Below, piece by piece: positions 8,446-18,054 of a stretch of 41,898 bases of DNA. Source of the stretch: Chitinophagaceae bacterium. GTDB taxonomy: Bacteria; Bacteroidota; Bacteroidia; Chitinophagales; Chitinophagaceae. The DNA lies in assembly GCA_014879545.1 (NCBI GenBank), contig JACSRV010000108.1:1-41898 (forward strand), given 5' to 3'. The notes beneath the pieces are model-generated. The model made no database searches. It had not been told where the DNA came from and was given only the letters and a program-made list of their open reading frames with translations. Both the position numbers and the translations under genes were made by a program. Positions within the stretch are counted from its first letter, which is position 1, and each line of letters begins with the position of its first letter.

Positions 8446-8931
8446 TCAAAGCCATTTCTCGTAAAGCAAACGGGTGACTTTGTAGCCTTCTGATTCCAGA
8501 AAGCGCTGCATGGCGACATTATTTGCCAATGTGAAACGAGTGATACGCCGGACACCGCCGGCGGTGTAATGCTGCTCCAGTGCGTCGTTGAGTTTCCGGT
8601 ATATGCCCATCCTTCTGTAGGTATCATAAACATAGCCGTCAGACACATATAACATATCGCCGGTATCGACCTCTATTCTGCTGTCGTCCTGTTCTTCGAG
8701 GTAGCCAAAGATGAATCCGGCCGGGGCATCGCCAACGTATGCAACCAGACACGCGCCCGCGCTTTCTTGTTGCATTTCTATTACGTGCCGCATATACGAT
8801 GATTCGACATCGGGCCATGGCGCGGTGTTGGGGTTCAGAAGCTGCTCGTTGGCATGCAATCGTGCCATCATATTTGAAATAAGCCCGTACTCATTTTTGA
8901 TAAGTACGGGCCTGATAACTATTTCTTTCAT
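8446..8931 (-). CDS. GNAT-family N-acetyltransferase
   Basis: VSDGYVYDTYRRMGIYRKLNDALEQH...NNVAMQRFLESEGYK. Confidence 0.85.
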   Translation of the reverse strand: MKEIVIRPVLIKNEYGLISNMMARLHANEQLLNPNTAPWPDVESSYMRHVIEMQQESAGACLVAYVGDAPAGFIFGYLEEQDDSRIEVDTGDMLYVSDGYVYDTYRRMGIYRKLNDALEQHYTAGGVRRITRFTLANNVAMQRFLESEGYKVTRLLYEKWL

Positions 8932-8968
8932 TATGCGAATTTCTACATAATTGCGGGTAACACAAACA

Positions 8969-9841
8969 CTAATTCCCTACCTTTCTCGTATTTTTGAAGG
9001 GATTATTGAAAAGGAGGTACTCGCCGCGAACCAATAAGCCATTCGGTGCAGTACGCACCATGTCGCTGAAAAGTTCCTGGCGGTACCCGATATCCAAACG
9101 CGCCTGACTATTGATGATAAACTGAATGGAGGGTGCGATGTCAACTGAATGATGACCGTTCTCTGGGAGGAACTGGCCAATGAGTTCCAGCATCACGTTA
9201 AAGTTAGTTTGCCTGTAACTGGTGTACTTTTTAGGCAATATCAACCTACCAGCTGAGAGTATGTAGTTTGCCGCCTGCGATGGCTGCGCAACGGGAAACT
9301 CATTTCCACCTAGGTTGTTTTCAGCCTTTTCGTAGTATCCGGTGGCGGATAGCGCCAGCTTATGCAGGAGCTGAGTGGCCACAAAACCCACCTGATAGCC
9401 GGTATTGTGCCCATTGGTCTGTATGGTCTCCTGATGAATATCTCCGTTGTTTGAAGACACGCGAGCGAAGGCGGCCATCCTGAAATGGTGATACAGATCG
9501 TCAATGCTAAGAAATCTATACTTGGCATATAGCCCCACGCCCTCAGCGGTGAGCGAACCTTCGCGGTTGCTGATGAATCCTTCCGCATGTATCATCAGGT
9601 TTTTATTTATGCCCCACATCAACTCGGGTATCAGGTGATAGTTGATGCGTCCGGCTGCGGACTCATCCATTATCCAGTTGGTGAGCCTAAGCCCGGTTGA
9701 CTTGGCAGGCATATTACTTGCGGGCTCGGAGTAAACAAACAATTCCTGAGCAGAGACTGCACGTGACAAGAGCAAGCCAATGGCTATTAGTAAGACCCTC
9801 TTATATTGTAACATGGTATATCCTATTTGACTTTGAATCAC
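8969..9841 (-). CDS. Putative outer-membrane protein; likely start is the ATG at 9814
   Basis: Signal peptide in MLQYKRVLLIAIGLLLSRAVSAQE and beta-rich, aromatic-rich repeats; placed beside metal-associated genes. Confidence 0.7.
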   Translation of the reverse strand: MIQSQIGYTMLQYKRVLLIAIGLLLSRAVSAQELFVYSEPASNMPAKSTGLRLTNWIMDESAAGRINYHLIPELMWGINKNLMIHAEGFISNREGSLTAEGVGLYAKYRFLSIDDLYHHFRMAAFARVSSNNGDIHQETIQTNGHNTGYQVGFVATQLLHKLALSATGYYEKAENNLGGNEFPVAQPSQAANYILSAGRLILPKKYTSYRQTNFNVMLELIGQFLPENGHHSVDIAPSIQFIINSQARLDIGYRQELFSDMVRTAPNGLLVRGEYLLFNNPFKNTRKVGN

Positions 9842-10343
9842 TCTTCGGGCAACACTCTCCTACTACGCCGGTCTCGAAACACTTCAGTTTCGTTGCCTTC
9901 GCGTACTTTTTCCGATCTTTCGCTGAAATGAAATTCTTATCTACGATCGTTATCTCTTTGTCTCCTGAAAGAACCTGTTTGGGAACATTCACAAAATGGA
10001 ACGGAATACCACTAACAGAAACGTGTGCATCATTGAATACCTCCGCATTGCTAAAAGCGGCTTTCAATTTCAGTGATGCAACGAAGAAGCCTGCGTCTTC
10101 TACTGCCTTTTTCAGTTCATCGGGCACCACGTCAGCTCCCTGTCTGAAGGAGATACTGTAGCTCGACTTTTCGATGTCTACGTCTACCTTTTCTACAAAC
10201 GGCACTTTTTCAAGGGCTTTAAAAATAGACTTACTACACATGCTGCAGGTGAGCCCACTTGCAACAAGCGTTGCCGATGTGACCTGTGCATTCACCTGCA
10301 ATGATGCCAATGCGAGCAACATTACTATTATCAACTTTTTCAT
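9801..10343 (-). CDS. Secreted heavy-metal-associated (HMA) domain protein with Cys-rich C-terminus
   Basis: Signal peptide, SGLTCSMCSKSIFKALEKV (CxxC) and C-terminal CFETGVVGECCPKSDSK. Confidence 0.85.
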   Translation of the reverse strand: MKKLIIVMLLALASLQVNAQVTSATLVASGLTCSMCSKSIFKALEKVPFVEKVDVDIEKSSYSISFRQGADVVPDELKKAVEDAGFFVASLKLKAAFSNAEVFNDAHVSVSGIPFHFVNVPKQVLSGDKEITIVDKNFISAKDRKKYAKATKLKCFETGVVGECCPKSDSKSNRIYHVTI

Positions 10344-10362
10344 TTTTCAGAATATTTGTTGG

Positions 10363-10719
10363 TTATTTTCCTTCCGGAGCCGGTTTACGTTTGTTATCAT
10401 ATTTGCAGCATTCGTGGAGATTGTCGTATGCTTCCATGTTGGCCGTTACGTTTTCAGTATCGTAACCAACTGAGGCTATTTTCTTCTGTATAGCGTCGTT
10501 ACTGGTCTTTCCGGGATCGTATGTGACAACCAGCACTTTGGTTTTTTTGTCCCAATCAGCTTTTTTTGCGCCCGCGTCTTTTGCTGCAGCTTCAATTTTC
10601 TTTTCGCACATGCCACAATTGCCGGAAACAACAATCTTATCGGTACGCTGTGCAAGAGCAATAGTTGCCGGGAATATCGTCAGCGCCATCACTACAATTT
10701 TTTTCAATTTCTGATTCAT
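10363..10719 (-). CDS. Secreted HMA domain protein
   Basis: Signal peptide, VVSGNCGMCEKKIEAAAKDAG...VGYDTENV, C-terminal HECCKYDNKRK. Confidence 0.87.
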   Translation of the reverse strand: MNQKLKKIVVMALTIFPATIALAQRTDKIVVSGNCGMCEKKIEAAAKDAGAKKADWDKKTKVLVVTYDPGKTSNDAIQKKIASVGYDTENVTANMEAYDNLHECCKYDNKRKPAPEGK

Positions 10720-10806
10720 CTTTTGAGTTTTAATTGTTTGATAATTCGAAGCAGTCGATGTAATGAAATGTTCTATTCCACCCTGAACAGCTACTTAATT
10801 ACTGCA

Positions 10807-10832
10807 CAAAAGTAGAGTGCCTGTCGCGCAGG
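10807..10832 (-). promoter_or_regulatory. Candidate promoter -7 box (TACTTTTG) with adjacent inverted repeat CCTG-CGCGA-CAGG
   Basis: Minus strand TACTTTTG (10814-10807) matches TAnnTTTG; inverted repeat at 10820-10832 immediately upstream; about 85 nt upstream of the HMA gene start. Confidence 0.45.
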
Positions 10833-10878
10833 TCCGTTACACTATTGTGGCAACGATTTGCATAATTCCTACTTTGCC

Positions 10879-11442
10879 CTAAACTTCATCAAGCGGTAAT
10901 CTGTTCTTGTTCCGCAGTGTTTTAAAATAACTAGGAGTCATCCCGGTTACTTTTTTGAATTGATTTGAAAGGTGCGCTACGCTGCTGTATCCCATTCGGT
11001 ACGATATTTCATTCAAAGTGAGTTCATCGTACACGATGTATTCTTTGATCTTTTCGATCTTTTGATGAATTATATAATGTTCGATAGTCACTCCCTCGAC
11101 CTCTGAAAATAGCTTACTGAGGTAAGAGTAGTCGTAATGCAACTGCGCTGCAATCAATTCGCTGTACTTTTCTCTGGGTTGGTCGTCGCTATGGTGAATG
11201 ATGTTGACAACAACATTTTTGATCTTTTCTATGATCCTTCCTTTCCTGTCGTCTATCATTTCAAACCCGAGAATTCTCAAATCATCAGACAATTTAGAAA
11301 GGGTATGTGGAGGCAGGTCATTATCACCTACCTCCACTTCACCTAATTCGATCCGAGAGACAGACAAGCCTGACTTTACAAAAAGGCTTTTTACGGCCTC
11401 TTTGCATCGGTTGCACACCATGTTTTTGATGTATAAGGTCAT
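10879..11442 (-). CDS. AraC-family transcriptional regulator with N-terminal HMA-like domain
   Basis: N-terminal YIKNMVCNRCKEAVKSLF...LRILGFEMID (MxCxxC HMA pattern) and C-terminal HTH (LTLNEISYRMGYSSVAHLSNQFKKVTGMTPSYFK). Confidence 0.88.
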   Translation of the reverse strand: MTLYIKNMVCNRCKEAVKSLFVKSGLSVSRIELGEVEVGDNDLPPHTLSKLSDDLRILGFEMIDDRKGRIIEKIKNVVVNIIHHSDDQPREKYSELIAAQLHYDYSYLSKLFSEVEGVTIEHYIIHQKIEKIKEYIVYDELTLNEISYRMGYSSVAHLSNQFKKVTGMTPSYFKTLRNKNRLPLDEV

Positions 11443-11458
11443 AACTCAGCTATTTAGG

Positions 11459-12523
11459 TCAGTTAGGATCACTAAATGCAGTGTTTGTAAGGAAGTCTTT
11501 ATCGGTCAGAGATTTCAGAAAAGCGACCAGGTCTGCTTGTTCGCTTGCGGTCAGATTGAGTCCTGAACCGAAATCAGGCATATGTTCGTCAATATTCGGA
11601 CTTCCCTGTTTCACACCACTACTGTAAAAGTTCACAACCTGTTCCAATGTCGCAAAACGGCTGTCGTGCATGTAGGGTGCAGTCTGAGCGATGTTTCTCA
11701 ATGTAGGGACTTTGAACTTACCACGATCTGTAGAGAGTCCCGTAAAACTCATGAGTCCGGCGTCTGCAGGATCATTATCAAGGCCATTATTGCGCAATGC
11801 ATGGTCGGTAAAAAGCGTGTTCATAACGTGACAAGTGTTGCACAGCGCTTTACCGGTAAACAATGCGAGGCCGCGTATCTCCTGCGCATTAAGTGCAGAG
11901 CTATCGCCCTGATAATAATACTTGTCGAACAGGGAATTGAAAGATAGTAACGTGCGCTCGAACTGAGCAATTGCTCTGGTTACGAGATTGCTATCGATTG
12001 TGCGTGTGCCGAAGGCCTTGTAAAACAGGTCAGGATAGATGCCGCTGCTTTGAAGCCTGGCGACAACATCGGGCCACATGGCGGCCATTTCAATCGGGTT
12101 GGTAACGGGGTCATGTGCCTGACCTTCCAATGTTGCTCGGCGTCCATCCCAAAAGAACTGCTGACTGAATGCAAGATTTGTTACAGTCATTGCATTGCGG
12201 TTGCCAAGTGCTCCGTTCGTACCCTTACTAAATGGACGAGGGTCATCGAAAGCATTCTCTTGTTTGTGACAGGTGGCGCAACTCATTGAGTTGTCGTTGC
12301 TGAGCATTTTCTCGTAAAACAATTTCCTGCCAAGCGCTACGCCTTCTACGGTGGCGATGTTATCGGAAGGTTGTTTTATTTCACCAATGTACTTTTTAGC
12401 GAAATCAGGAATGGAGAAGTTGTAATTGACCGGGCTGTATACTACTTCGTCTTTTTTTGGCTTACATGCATGCATAACAACTATGCCCGCTGTTATGCAG
12501 GAAAGCAATAGTATTTTCTTCAT
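11459..12523 (-). CDS. Di-heme cytochrome c peroxidase family lipoprotein
   Basis: Two heme-binding motifs CATCH and CNTCH; lipobox-like MHACKPK; FYEKMLSNDNSMSCATCHKQENAFDD. Confidence 0.92.
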   Translation of the reverse strand: MKKILLLSCITAGIVVMHACKPKKDEVVYSPVNYNFSIPDFAKKYIGEIKQPSDNIATVEGVALGRKLFYEKMLSNDNSMSCATCHKQENAFDDPRPFSKGTNGALGNRNAMTVTNLAFSQQFFWDGRRATLEGQAHDPVTNPIEMAAMWPDVVARLQSSGIYPDLFYKAFGTRTIDSNLVTRAIAQFERTLLSFNSLFDKYYYQGDSSALNAQEIRGLALFTGKALCNTCHVMNTLFTDHALRNNGLDNDPADAGLMSFTGLSTDRGKFKVPTLRNIAQTAPYMHDSRFATLEQVVNFYSSGVKQGSPNIDEHMPDFGSGLNLTASEQADLVAFLKSLTDKDFLTNTAFSDPN

Positions 12524-12526
12524 GGC

Positions 12527-13300
12527 CTATTGCTTTACAAGTTTCTGAATAGAAGTATTTCCGTTGATGTCGGTCGCCTTAACCAGATACATACCCGAAG
12601 CCAAACCAGACAGAGAGAATTGTACCGACGTTTTTCCGGCAGCAACTTTTTCAATCCTTACAGTTTTACCGGAAACGGACACCACGTCAATTTTAGTTAC
12701 GTTGTTGAGACCCTCCACAGTAATAACATCATTGGCAGGATTAGGCAATACGGAGAACTTTGCATTATTAGCAGCTTCACCGACACTAAGCGCCGACATT
12801 GCAGTATTTACTGCCGCAGTGATACCTGTAAGATCGTTCGTTAGGCTTCCTTTTTTGTTGTAGTAGATATTGTGATCAGTACCGCCCATCACAATAACGT
12901 GTGGCATACCTGTTCCGCCAAAGTCATTTTCGTCGATAACATTGCCTGCGTTACTGAATATGGTCATGTTTGCGGTAGACCCGACAGAATTGGAAGAAAC
13001 CCAGGATGAAAGACCTGAGCAAGACGCGTCGCCCAAGTCATCTGCCAGATACATGCGCACTTTACCTGGATGGCTAGTTGCAAAGCTTTGGACGGCGTCA
13101 TAGGCTGCCTTTGCACCATTTTTGCAGGAAGCGCATGGCATAACCCATATAAAAACAATGATCTTACCACTATCCAGTGTATTGAAGAGCGTATGACTAA
13201 CTGAATTGCAGTCTGTTGCAGTCCAATTGGTTGCGTATGTCTGAGCATTGGCTGCTGTAACGGCAGCAAGAAGAGATATTGAAAGAATGAGCTTTTTCAT
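12527..13300 (-). CDS. Thioredoxin-like secreted protein with T9SS type A sorting domain
   Basis: IVFIWVMPCASCKNG (CxxC in thioredoxin-like context) and C-terminal VLPNPANDVITVEGL...SGMYLVKATDINGNTSIQKLVKQ. Confidence 0.85.
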   Translation of the reverse strand: MKKLILSISLLAAVTAANAQTYATNWTATDCNSVSHTLFNTLDSGKIIVFIWVMPCASCKNGAKAAYDAVQSFATSHPGKVRMYLADDLGDASCSGLSSWVSSNSVGSTANMTIFSNAGNVIDENDFGGTGMPHVIVMGGTDHNIYYNKKGSLTNDLTGITAAVNTAMSALSVGEAANNAKFSVLPNPANDVITVEGLNNVTKIDVVSVSGKTVRIEKVAAGKTSVQFSLSGLASGMYLVKATDINGNTSIQKLVKQ

Positions 13301-13385
13301 TGTTTAAATTCAGTTTAAGAGTTAAATCACTTAATTTTTGAAAATACGGCACCGTTCGGCGCTGATCCGAAAGAAAATGAAAACT

Positions 13386-13778
13386 CTAAATCCTGAATAC
13401 CCTGAAAAGCAAAAACAGTTTGTTGCCAATTAATTTGGGTGGGCTTGGACCTTTGTTGAGCACCACCTCACCCGACATGAAAAGATGTGCAACTGATGGG
13501 ATATAGGGCAGTGTATGGTTCACTACCACTTCCGATAAAATCTTGAACGCCCTAAATTCAAAAACAGAAGGTGTGTGGTCGTCTTTATACTTTGCAGAAA
13601 CGACCTTGTCTTCACAACATCCACTGCTCTCCTCACCGGATCCGCAACATCCCTCCTCGGTATCAGCGGTGAAGCAAATATCTTCTAATTCGCCGCCACA
13701 ATAATGAAATGAAAATGAGAAGCTAATGGCCGCCGCCACGTATGCGATCATGACTATTGATGCAATTATCCGCTTCAT
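13386..13778 (-). CDS. Small Cys-pair-rich membrane/secreted protein, resembles HYC_CC_PP-type proteins
   Basis: N-terminal hydrophobic segment, FHYCGG, GCCGSG, SGCCED, GPSPPK. Confidence 0.75.
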   Translation of the reverse strand: MKRIIASIVMIAYVAAAISFSFSFHYCGGELEDICFTADTEEGCCGSGEESSGCCEDKVVSAKYKDDHTPSVFEFRAFKILSEVVVNHTLPYIPSVAHLFMSGEVVLNKGPSPPKLIGNKLFLLFRVFRI

Positions 13779-13944
13779 CTATGCCAAAGATATGGGTTCT
13801 TTTCAAATTCGGGTCACTCCAGAGATTGTTAAAATACCGTTACAAATCTTGTTTATGAGCATATAAGCACTTTACAAACAGCATGATGGAACAATTTTTG
13901 GCCTTGTTCCCCTATATTTACAGCAAAAATCAACTACTCAAAAA

Positions 13945-14469
13945 ATGAAAAAACTGATAACAACGCTTGTTCTTGCAGCAAGCGTGGTGTTTACTGCAAA
14001 TGCCCAATATGAGAATACGACCATTAAAGTAGGCATGAAGGCACCGGAACTTGCATTCCCAAATCCTGAAGGGAAAACACTGAAGCTGTCTGAGATCAAC
14101 AAGGGACGTTTTGTGCTTATCGACTTCTGGGCTTCATGGTGTGGTCCGTGCCGTATGTCCAATCCGGGTCTGGTTCAGATGTATAAGGAGTTCTCAGGCA
14201 AGAAATTCAAAAACGCAAAAAATGGCTTCACGGTGCTCAATGTATCGCTTGACAAGGACAAAAATGCATGGGTAGATGCCATTAAAAAAGATGGCTTGGT
14301 TTGGCCTTATCATATGAGTGACCTTGGCTTCTGGAATTCGAAGGCAGCTGAGATATATGGTATACAGTACGTTCCGCAGGCAATTCTGGTAGGCCCAGAT
14401 GGCAAAGTGATCGGTATGTATAGTCGTTCAGAACAAGCTAAAGGCGACCTGGAGAAATTTGTATTATAG
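13945..14469 (+). CDS. TlpA-like thioredoxin family protein
   Basis: Signal peptide, [31 protein letters not shown]. Confidence 0.93.
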   Translation: MKKLITTLVLAASVVFTANAQYENTTIKVGMKAPELAFPNPEGKTLKLSEINKGRFVLIDFWASWCGPCRMSNPGLVQMYKEFSGKKFKNAKNGFTVLNVSLDKDKNAWVDAIKKDGLVWPYHMSDLGFWNSKAAEIYGIQYVPQAILVGPDGKVIGMYSRSEQAKGDLEKFVL

Positions 14470-14509
14470 AAAAAATGTTGCAGACAGGTGATTTTACAAT
14501 AAAAACACC

Positions 14510-14517
14510 TACATTTG
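14510..14517 (+). promoter_or_regulatory. Candidate -7 box TACATTTG for L31
   Basis: Matches TAnnTTTG and lies 50 nt before the expected L31 start at 14568; the -33 element is not clear. Confidence 0.4.
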
Positions 14518-14567
14518 CAGCCTTATTTACCGCATGGCAAAATCCATGCACAAAACACAACAACAAA

Positions 14568-14819
14568 ATGAAAAAAGGAATTCATCCTGAAGCTTACCGC
14601 CTCGTAGTGTTCAAAGACACCTCAAACGAGACAACTTTCCTGACCCGCTCGGCAGCTCCCTCGAAGGAGACTATCGTTTGGGAAGACGGCAATGAGTATC
14701 CAGTTGTAAAGGTCGAGATCTCTAATACATCTCACCCATTCTACACCGGTAAATCAATGTTCGTGGATACTGCCGGTCGTATCGAGAAATTCAAAAAGCG
14801 TTACGAGAAGAAAGCTTAA
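14568..14819 (+). CDS. rpmE2: 50S ribosomal protein L31 type B
   Basis: [29 protein letters not shown]...[27 protein letters not shown]-track start at 14475 is upstream of the true N-terminus. Confidence 0.94.
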   Translation: MKKGIHPEAYRLVVFKDTSNETTFLTRSAAPSKETIVWEDGNEYPVVKVEISNTSHPFYTGKSMFVDTAGRIEKFKKRYEKKA

Positions 14820-14849
14820 TTGCACTTCAGTTTACCGACAACAATATAC

Positions 14850-14879
14850 AGAGGGCCGCAAATGCGGTCCTCTTTTTTT
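14850..14879 (+). terminator. Rho-independent terminator after L31
   Basis: AGAGGGCCGCA-AA-TGCGGTCCTCT followed by a T run. Confidence 0.85.
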
Positions 14880-14935
14880 GTGAATATTCACCTTATTACT
14901 TCGGTAATCAATACCATTATCTTTAATTTCGTGAC

Positions 14936-16114
14936 ATGAACTTCGTCCTATTTGACAGCCAAAGCCGAAATAATTTATTGCCCTTCACCCACACAAGACC
15001 TGTGGCGGATATCCGTTGCGGGATATTGACCATGCGCGAAAGATGGGAAAAACTGCTGGGGGTAAATACCTGGACGCTGACACAACCCTACCTTCAACCG
15101 GCCTTCCCGAACATAGATTCATCTGAAAAGACATATATCAACGCGGCAGTATTCGCCACTACAGATCTGGTTAATGCTATAACCGGCCTGAAGGCGGGTG
15201 ACACGTTGTATGCCAATGATATCCTGATAGCCTGGCGGCCAAATGAATCGGTAAACGAACAGGACTTTTTGAAGGAGGCGGCAAATTGCGCGGCAAAGAC
15301 ACAATATGCAGAATCAGTAATGGTGCTGAATAACAACTGGGACATTTTTTCGCTTAACGATCGCGCAATAAGAGCTGATTTTGAAGTGCTGACAAAAGGA
15401 CGAAAAAGTGTGCCTGTTCCGCAAGGCGTGACGGTGGCCGGAGGTGAGAGCCTGTTTATCGAAGAAGGAGCCAACATCCATCCCGGCTGTATCATCAACG
15501 CATCGACCGGCCCGGTTTACATAGGGGCGGATGCTGAGGTGCTGGAGGGCACTATTATGAGGGGCCCCATTGCACTTTGTGAACACAGTGTAGTGAAAAT
15601 GGGCGCGAAAATATATGGTGCTACTACTATTGGCCCCGGTTGCAAGGTGGGAGGAGAGATCAACAACGCGGTATTCTTTGCGAACAGCAACAAAGCACAC
15701 GATGGTTATCTGGGCAATGCAGTAATTGGCGAATGGTGCAATCTGGGTGCAGACACCAACTGTTCAAATCTGAAGAACGATTACGGAACGGTTAAGGTCT
15801 GGCACGAAGCGACCGGAAAGGAGATCAATTCAGGGCTCACTTTCTGCGGGCTTATGATGGGTGATCATTCCAAGTGTGGCATCAACACCATGTTTAATAC
15901 GGGTACCGTTGTTGGGGTATCCTGCAACATTTTCGGCAGTGGATTTCCAAAGAAGTTCATTCCATCGTTCTCCTGGGGTGGAGCTGACGGATTCACTGAA
16001 TACAGATTCGACAAAGCGATCGAGGCGGCAAACCGAATGATGGGCAGACGTGGTAAGGCACTCTCAAGAGCGGAAATAGATGCACTTCTCTTTGTCTATG
16101 AAAATTATATATAG
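14936..16114 (+). CDS. GlmU-like putative sugar nucleotidyltransferase with left-handed beta-helix C-terminus
   Basis: N-terminal FDSQSRNNLLPFTHTRPVADIRCGILTMRERWE and hexapeptide-type repeats (IYGATTIGPGCKVGGEINN..., LGNAVIGEWCNLGADTNCSNLKNDYG). Confidence 0.87.
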   Translation: MNFVLFDSQSRNNLLPFTHTRPVADIRCGILTMRERWEKLLGVNTWTLTQPYLQPAFPNIDSSEKTYINAAVFATTDLVNAITGLKAGDTLYANDILIAWRPNESVNEQDFLKEAANCAAKTQYAESVMVLNNNWDIFSLNDRAIRADFEVLTKGRKSVPVPQGVTVAGGESLFIEEGANIHPGCIINASTGPVYIGADAEVLEGTIMRGPIALCEHSVVKMGAKIYGATTIGPGCKVGGEINNAVFFANSNKAHDGYLGNAVIGEWCNLGADTNCSNLKNDYGTVKVWHEATGKEINSGLTFCGLMMGDHSKCGINTMFNTGTVVGVSCNIFGSGFPKKFIPSFSWGGADGFTEYRFDKAIEAANRMMGRRGKALSRAEIDALLFVYENYI

Positions 16115-16127
16115 AAATTACAATCAA

Positions 16128-17939
16128 TTAATTTTCAAATAATTGAAGCCTATTCAGGTTTCTATAAAGACCATCGTCAATTGCCATCAGATCCTGATGC
16201 GTACCTGACTCTTTTATCCTGCCGTCTTCGAGTACCAATATCTGGTCGGCGCTACGGATCGTAGACAATCTATGAGCGATAACGAACGATGTTCGGTTCT
16301 TCATGAGATTTGTCAGTGCTTCCTGAACCAAAGATTCGGACTCTGAGTCGAGCGAACTCGTTGCTTCGTCCAAAAGCAGGATAACGGGATTTTTCAAAAT
16401 GGCACGAGCAATAGCAATTCGTTGACGCTGACCACCGGATAGCTTTACACCACGCTCACCAACCATGGTTTTGTAGCCCTCAGGAAACCCGCTGATAAAA
16501 TCGTGTGCGTTTGCCTGACGGGCGGCATTTATGACCTCTTCTTCGGTAGCGTCGGGTTTGCCGTAAGCAATGTTCTCAAAAATGCTGCCGCCAAAAAGAA
16601 GGATATCCTGGGGCACCAATGCGATCTGTTTCCTTAACTGAGACAATGGTAATGTTGATGCGGGGCGACCATCGAATAAAATGAGCCCTTTGTCAGGTTC
16701 ATAAAACCTGAGTAACAGCGACACAATGGTGCTTTTACCGGCACCGCTCGGCCCCACTACCGCAATCTGTTGTCCGCTTTTCGCTTCGAGTGTGAGATCT
16801 TTTATGACGTTTACTTCTTTTCTTGAAGGATAGCTGAACGCCACATGTCTTAAAGAAACATTCCCTTCCAGCCTGTATTCATTTTCCAACTTCACGTCCT
16901 CCACGGCAACATCCTCAGTATCTTCTCTCAGTAACTCTCTGACACGCTGGGTAGCCCCTACTGTCTTCTGCAACTGACTGAATATCTCGGCAAAACCTGC
17001 CATTGTAAAGCCAACAAATGATGTGTATAACACAAATGCCGTAAGAGCCCCGAACGAAAGGTCTCCCGCCTGCATCAGCCCCACTCCATACCAAACTACC
17101 AAGACAATTGCGCCAAACACGCTGAAGAGCATAAATGAAACAAATAGACCGCGGTAACGACCGTTACTAATAGCAGTGTTTACTACAGCCGAAACATTAT
17201 TGTGGTATCTACCCACCTCATACCATTCATTAGAAAACGCCTTAACATTACCAATCCCCAGCAACGTCTCCTGAACTACCGTATTAGATTCGGCAAGTTG
17301 GTCTTGTACTTTCTTTGATATTTTTCTGATGAAACGTCCGAACACGAGCGCAATAACAACAACTAAAGGGACGACCGATAACATTACCGCAGTCATTCGT
17401 GGACTGATCCACAAGATAGCCACCATGCCGATAACCATTGTAAAAATACCTCTCAAAAATTCCGCAAGCAACCCTGTTATAGCATCCTGAATCTGCCCTG
17501 CATCGGCTGCAATCCTGCTAGACAATTCCCCTACCCTTCTTTGTGCAAAAAATGACATAGGCATCATTATCATCTTCCTATATATCTCTTCGCGCATGTC
17601 GGCAACAGCATGTTCACCGACGAAAGTAAACAGATAAATGCGCATGAATGAAAATACCATCTGTACACCTAAAACACCTATCAGCATAAGGGCTATCGCG
17701 CCGGGCGAATACGCAAACGGGCCTGTGGCAGTTCCATGAGCGCTGTCTATAAGTTTGTTCAATAAAAAAGGGAACGTCATCGTTGATCCTGCCGACAGGG
17801 CAATAAAGACCAATCCTCCGATGAAGGTCTTTTTATAGGGGGCCAGGTACTTGAAAATTACCAGTGCCTCCTTCAGTGATTCCTTGGTGATCTTTGCCTT
17901 AGGAATGTCTTCGCCTTCTATGTCTCTACGTCTTGCCAT
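16128..17939 (-). CDS. ABC transporter, fused permease/ATP-binding (MsbA/ABCB-like)
   Basis: N-terminal TM domain; GPSGAGKST, LSGGQRQRIAIARA, VILLLDEATSSLD. Confidence 0.95.
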   Translation of the reverse strand: MARRRDIEGEDIPKAKITKESLKEALVIFKYLAPYKKTFIGGLVFIALSAGSTMTFPFLLNKLIDSAHGTATGPFAYSPGAIALMLIGVLGVQMVFSFMRIYLFTFVGEHAVADMREEIYRKMIMMPMSFFAQRRVGELSSRIAADAGQIQDAITGLLAEFLRGIFTMVIGMVAILWISPRMTAVMLSVVPLVVVIALVFGRFIRKISKKVQDQLAESNTVVQETLLGIGNVKAFSNEWYEVGRYHNNVSAVVNTAISNGRYRGLFVSFMLFSVFGAIVLVVWYGVGLMQAGDLSFGALTAFVLYTSFVGFTMAGFAEIFSQLQKTVGATQRVRELLREDTEDVAVEDVKLENEYRLEGNVSLRHVAFSYPSRKEVNVIKDLTLEAKSGQQIAVVGPSGAGKSTIVSLLLRFYEPDKGLILFDGRPASTLPLSQLRKQIALVPQDILLFGGSIFENIAYGKPDATEEEVINAARQANAHDFISGFPEGYKTMVGERGVKLSGGQRQRIAIARAILKNPVILLLDEATSSLDSESESLVQEALTNLMKNRTSFVIAHRLSTIRSADQILVLEDGRIKESGTHQDLMAIDDGLYRNLNRLQLFEN

Positions 17940-18054
17940 TATAAAATAAAGTGCTGCAAAGGTACATTCCTATTGAGCCGCAAATCATTGTTTTCGGTAA
18001 ACGATTGTCTTTTCTCGGTAAAAAGCAGGCTATAAACCATGACCCATCATGGCG

